Positions 4,680 through 6,425 of a stretch of DNA of 6,425 nucleotides are shown piece by piece. Numbering within the stretch: position 1 is the first letter of the stretch; every line of letters begins with the position of its first letter. Source of the stretch: Bacteroidota bacterium (GTDB taxonomy: Bacteria > Bacteroidota > Bacteroidia > Flavobacteriales > Flavobacteriaceae); NCBI GenBank assembly GCA_022560715.1, contig JADFSQ010000118.1:1-6425 (forward strand). The letters are read 5' to 3'. The notes under the pieces were generated by a model. The model ran no database searches. It was not told the origin of the DNA and saw only the letters and a program-made list of their open reading frames with translations. Made by a program: the position numbers and the translations under genes.

Positions 4680-5798
4680 TTAAAGATTTTGCTTTGCTCC
4701 AAAACCAATTCTGTCGCAAATATAGTGAGCATTTTGGCAATGTGCAACTAATTCATTTTGAATGAATTTAAGCACTTGTTCTGTATCATTTTCAGGGTAT
4801 AACACATGCACGTTTGCTCCGGCATCTAATGTAAAACAAATATGTAAACCTGTTTGGTTTCTAAACGACCATATAGCATTAATTATTTTAAGTGTATTTG
4901 GCTTCATTAATATAAAATAGGGCAAACTCGTCATCATCATTGCATGAAGCGTTAGTGCTTCACTTTCTACAATCTCAATAAATGATTTTAAATTTCCTGT
5001 TTTGAATACTTCTATTAATTTAGAAATATTATTATTTGCTTGCTCAAAACGCTGTTGGGCAAATGGATGATCATGCATTAAATTATGACCAACAGTACTA
5101 CTTACTTTCTTCTCACCTTTGTCAACCAATAAAATGGTGTCCTGATAATTTTTAAAATTATTATGAACTTGATAAGGATATTTTATTCCGAATAGATTAG
5201 AACTTCTTTCAATATCTTTATGAATTCCCCAAACAATGAGATCGCCTTCAATACTTCGGCAAGCAGATCCTGAGCCTAATCGTGATAGGAATGATGCTTT
5301 TTTGTTGAAATATTCTTCATTATAAAACGCCTCGACTGCGCTCGACGTGACATCCGATTCAATTAATAATTTTTCAATACTCATTAAGCATAATGCTAAA
5401 GCACTCATTCCTGATGCTGATGATGCAATTCCTGAACTGTGTGGGAACGAATTTGAAGTTTCAATTACAAAATGATACTCCTTTAAAAAAGGAAGATAAC
5501 TTTCTATTCGTTTAAAAAAGGTTTCAATTTTTGGTTTAAAATCGTCTTGCTTTTTACCGTCTAAAAACACATCAAAAGAAAACAATTCGGTTGGAACTTC
5601 TTTTTTTTCAAATTTTAAAGTTGTCGTCGTTTTACAAGTATTGAGCGTAAAACTTATAGATGGGTTTTCTGGAATTTGATGTTCTTTTTTTCCCCAATAT
5701 TTAACTAATGCAATGTTGCTTGGCGATTGCCATGTAAATTTTCCACTTTCAATAGTTAATTTATAATTATATTTAGGAATAAAATCTTGTTCAACCAT
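4680..5798 (-). CDS. mvaD: Diphosphomevalonate decarboxylase
   Basis: The enzyme decarboxylates 5-diphosphomevalonate to isopentenyl diphosphate, using ATP, in the cytoplasm. Family motifs are all present in the 372 residues: SPSNIALVKYWGKK (25-38), NPSISFTLN (45-53), the ATP-binding NSFPHSSGIASSASG (116-130), GSGSACRSIEG (175-185) with Arg181, and TLDAGANVHVLY (323-334) with the catalytic Asp325. It is a GHMP-superfamily protein; activity on phosphomevalonate or mevalonate 3,5-bisphosphate, known for some relatives, cannot be excluded from sequence. The ATG at 5798 gives an N-terminus (FIPKYNY) like that of flavobacterial homologues and overlaps the DUF1697 stop by 8 bp. Residues 149-157 (DVTSSAVEA) are encoded by an inserted repeat and lie in a variable loop between the ATP motif and KKASFLSRLGSGSACRS, so activity is probably kept. 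Confidence 0.93.
   Translation of the reverse strand: MVEQDFIPKYNYKLTIESGKFTWQSPSNIALVKYWGKKEHQIPENPSISFTLNTCKTTTTLKFEKKEVPTELFSFDVFLDGKKQDDFKPKIETFFKRIESYLPFLKEYHFVIETSNSFPHSSGIASSASGMSALALCLMSIEKLLIESDVTSSAVEAFYNEEYFNKKASFLSRLGSGSACRSIEGDLIVWGIHKDIERSSNLFGIKYPYQVHNNFKNYQDTILLVDKGEKKVSSTVGHNLMHDHPFAQQRFEQANNNISKLIEVFKTGNLKSFIEIVESEALTLHAMMMTSLPYFILMKPNTLKIINAIWSFRNQTGLHICFTLDAGANVHVLYPENDTEQVLKFIQNELVAHCQNAHYICDRIGFGAKQNL
5329..5354 (-). repeat. In-frame dispersed repeat inside mvaD
   Basis: The + strand core CTCGACTGCGCTCGA (5331-5345) matches the glycosyltransferase units at 31-45 (11 of 15) and 55-69 (12 of 15). On the coding strand the element begins GGATGTCACG, sharing the GATGTCA head with the repeat at 87-118. 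It is GC-rich in an AT-rich gene and encodes DVTSSAVEA without a frameshift. Relative to the protein it is read on the strand opposite to that used in the glycosyltransferase. Confidence 0.75.
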
Positions 5799-6339
5799 TA
5801 ACTTCTATTTCTTTCGACAAAGATAATAACTTCATCATAGTATTATAATTTCTGCTAGTTGAAGATACTTTCAATTTACGTTCAAAGAAATTATTACTGC
5901 ATTTTGCACGACCAAAACCTATTAAGCTATAACCATAAACACAATAATCAGTTATGATAAATCCCTCATTAGGATAGTTAATCTTCCTAAGCTCTTGTAC
6001 TAAATTTGGGTCTGGAATTTGACTTAAAAGAGTGAAATATATTTGCTCTGGTTTTTTATCCGAAAAAGGAGCATTCTCTAAAATAGATTGTATTTCTTTT
6101 GGCGTTTTTACCAAAACCGAAACATCAAAACCAAAATATTCCATAATGGCTTTTTTAATTTGTTTCTCTAATTGTGAAGAATTTTGATTGGAAGCATTAA
6201 ATATCACATTCCCACTTTGTATATAAGTCGTCAGGTTTTGAAGTCCAGACGTTTCAAGTAACTCGCGCAATTCTGCCATCGGAACTTTTTTTTGTCCGCT
6301 TACATTAATCCCTCGAAGCATTGAGATATACGTTATCAT
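5791..6339 (-). CDS. DUF1697 family protein
   Basis: The 182-residue protein is full length for DUF1697, a widespread bacterial family of unknown biochemical function. Characteristic stretches are the N-terminal YISMLRGINVSGQKK (4-18), TYIQSGNVIF (38-47), SNNFFERKL (148-156) and STSRNYNTMMKLL (160-172), the last close to the usual ATTRNWNT motif. No signal peptide or membrane segment is visible, so it should be cytoplasmic. The ATG at 6339 gives the normal family start. Its TGA lies inside the start of mvaD (8-bp overlap), so the two are probably transcribed together, with DUF1697 first in the unit. This link to isoprenoid genes may be accidental. The family call is secure; no function is proposed. 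Confidence 0.9.
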   Translation of the reverse strand: MITYISMLRGINVSGQKKVPMAELRELLETSGLQNLTTYIQSGNVIFNASNQNSSQLEKQIKKAIMEYFGFDVSVLVKTPKEIQSILENAPFSDKKPEQIYFTLLSQIPDPNLVQELRKINYPNEGFIITDYCVYGYSLIGFGRAKCSNNFFERKLKVSSTSRNYNTMMKLLSLSKEIEVNG

Positions 6340-6425
6340 ATTTTTTAATCCATTTTATTTTTCAAATCATTATTGTTGACTTAAAAAATTTAAATTGAAT
6401 ACATATTGTTTGACCCACTTTTATC
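6340..6425. other. AT-rich upstream region of the minus-strand gene train
   Basis: These 86 bases should hold the promoter of the DUF1697-mvaD unit if it is not transcribed from further upstream. I saw no TAnnTTTG element with a properly spaced TTTG on the minus strand and no clear Shine-Dalgarno before the ATG at 6339. No coding frame is supported here. Confidence 0.3.

Noticed and set aside
6374..6412. Outward-facing + strand promoter (TTGAC, then TATTGTTTG)
   Set aside because: The second part has three bases, not two, between TA and TTTG, so it misses the Bacteroidota consensus, and no downstream gene is visible.

Overview
The window is AT-rich, has almost no Shine-Dalgarno sequences ahead of its genes, and encodes proteins typical of the Bacteroidota. 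A mevalonate pathway, a flavobacterial-type divergent mevalonate kinase and one TAnnTTTG-type promoter element point to a member of the Flavobacteriaceae. I assigned the family by recognising protein motifs; I ran no search.

Layout: the left edge (to 727, + strand) holds the C-terminal part of a multi-pass glycosyltransferase of the mannosyltransferase/GT87-like kind. It converges on an S4-domain pseudouridine synthase homologue (1618-779, - strand) that lacks the family's catalytic aspartate. The rest is a minus-strand gene train, read from right to left: a DUF1697 protein (6339-5791), mvaD (5798-4680), a divergent mevalonate kinase (4575-3646), a UbiA-family prenyltransferase (3582-2677) and a nitrilase (2677-1712). 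Three of these genes form an isoprenoid unit: two mevalonate-pathway enzymes and a membrane prenyltransferase that probably uses the pathway's product. DUF1697 overlaps mvaD by 8 bp, and the prenyltransferase stop shares one base with the nitrilase start (TAATG), so both pairs are probably co-transcribed and translationally coupled. No phosphomevalonate kinase gene lies in the window.

The most unusual content is repetitive DNA. A GC-richer repeat family with the core YTCGRCTRCGCTCRR occurs in frame inside two genes: twice in tandem in the glycosyltransferase, next to a second repeat type, and once in mvaD, in the opposite coding orientation. A related mosaic palindrome lies between the kinase and prenyltransferase genes. 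Separately, three arrays of 7-bp units (ACTGNNN or its complement) fill intergenic gaps, and two of them face each other as an imperfect inverted pair between mvaD and the mevalonate kinase, ending 5 bp from the kinase start codon. I found no tRNA, rRNA, CRISPR array, insertion sequence or defence system.
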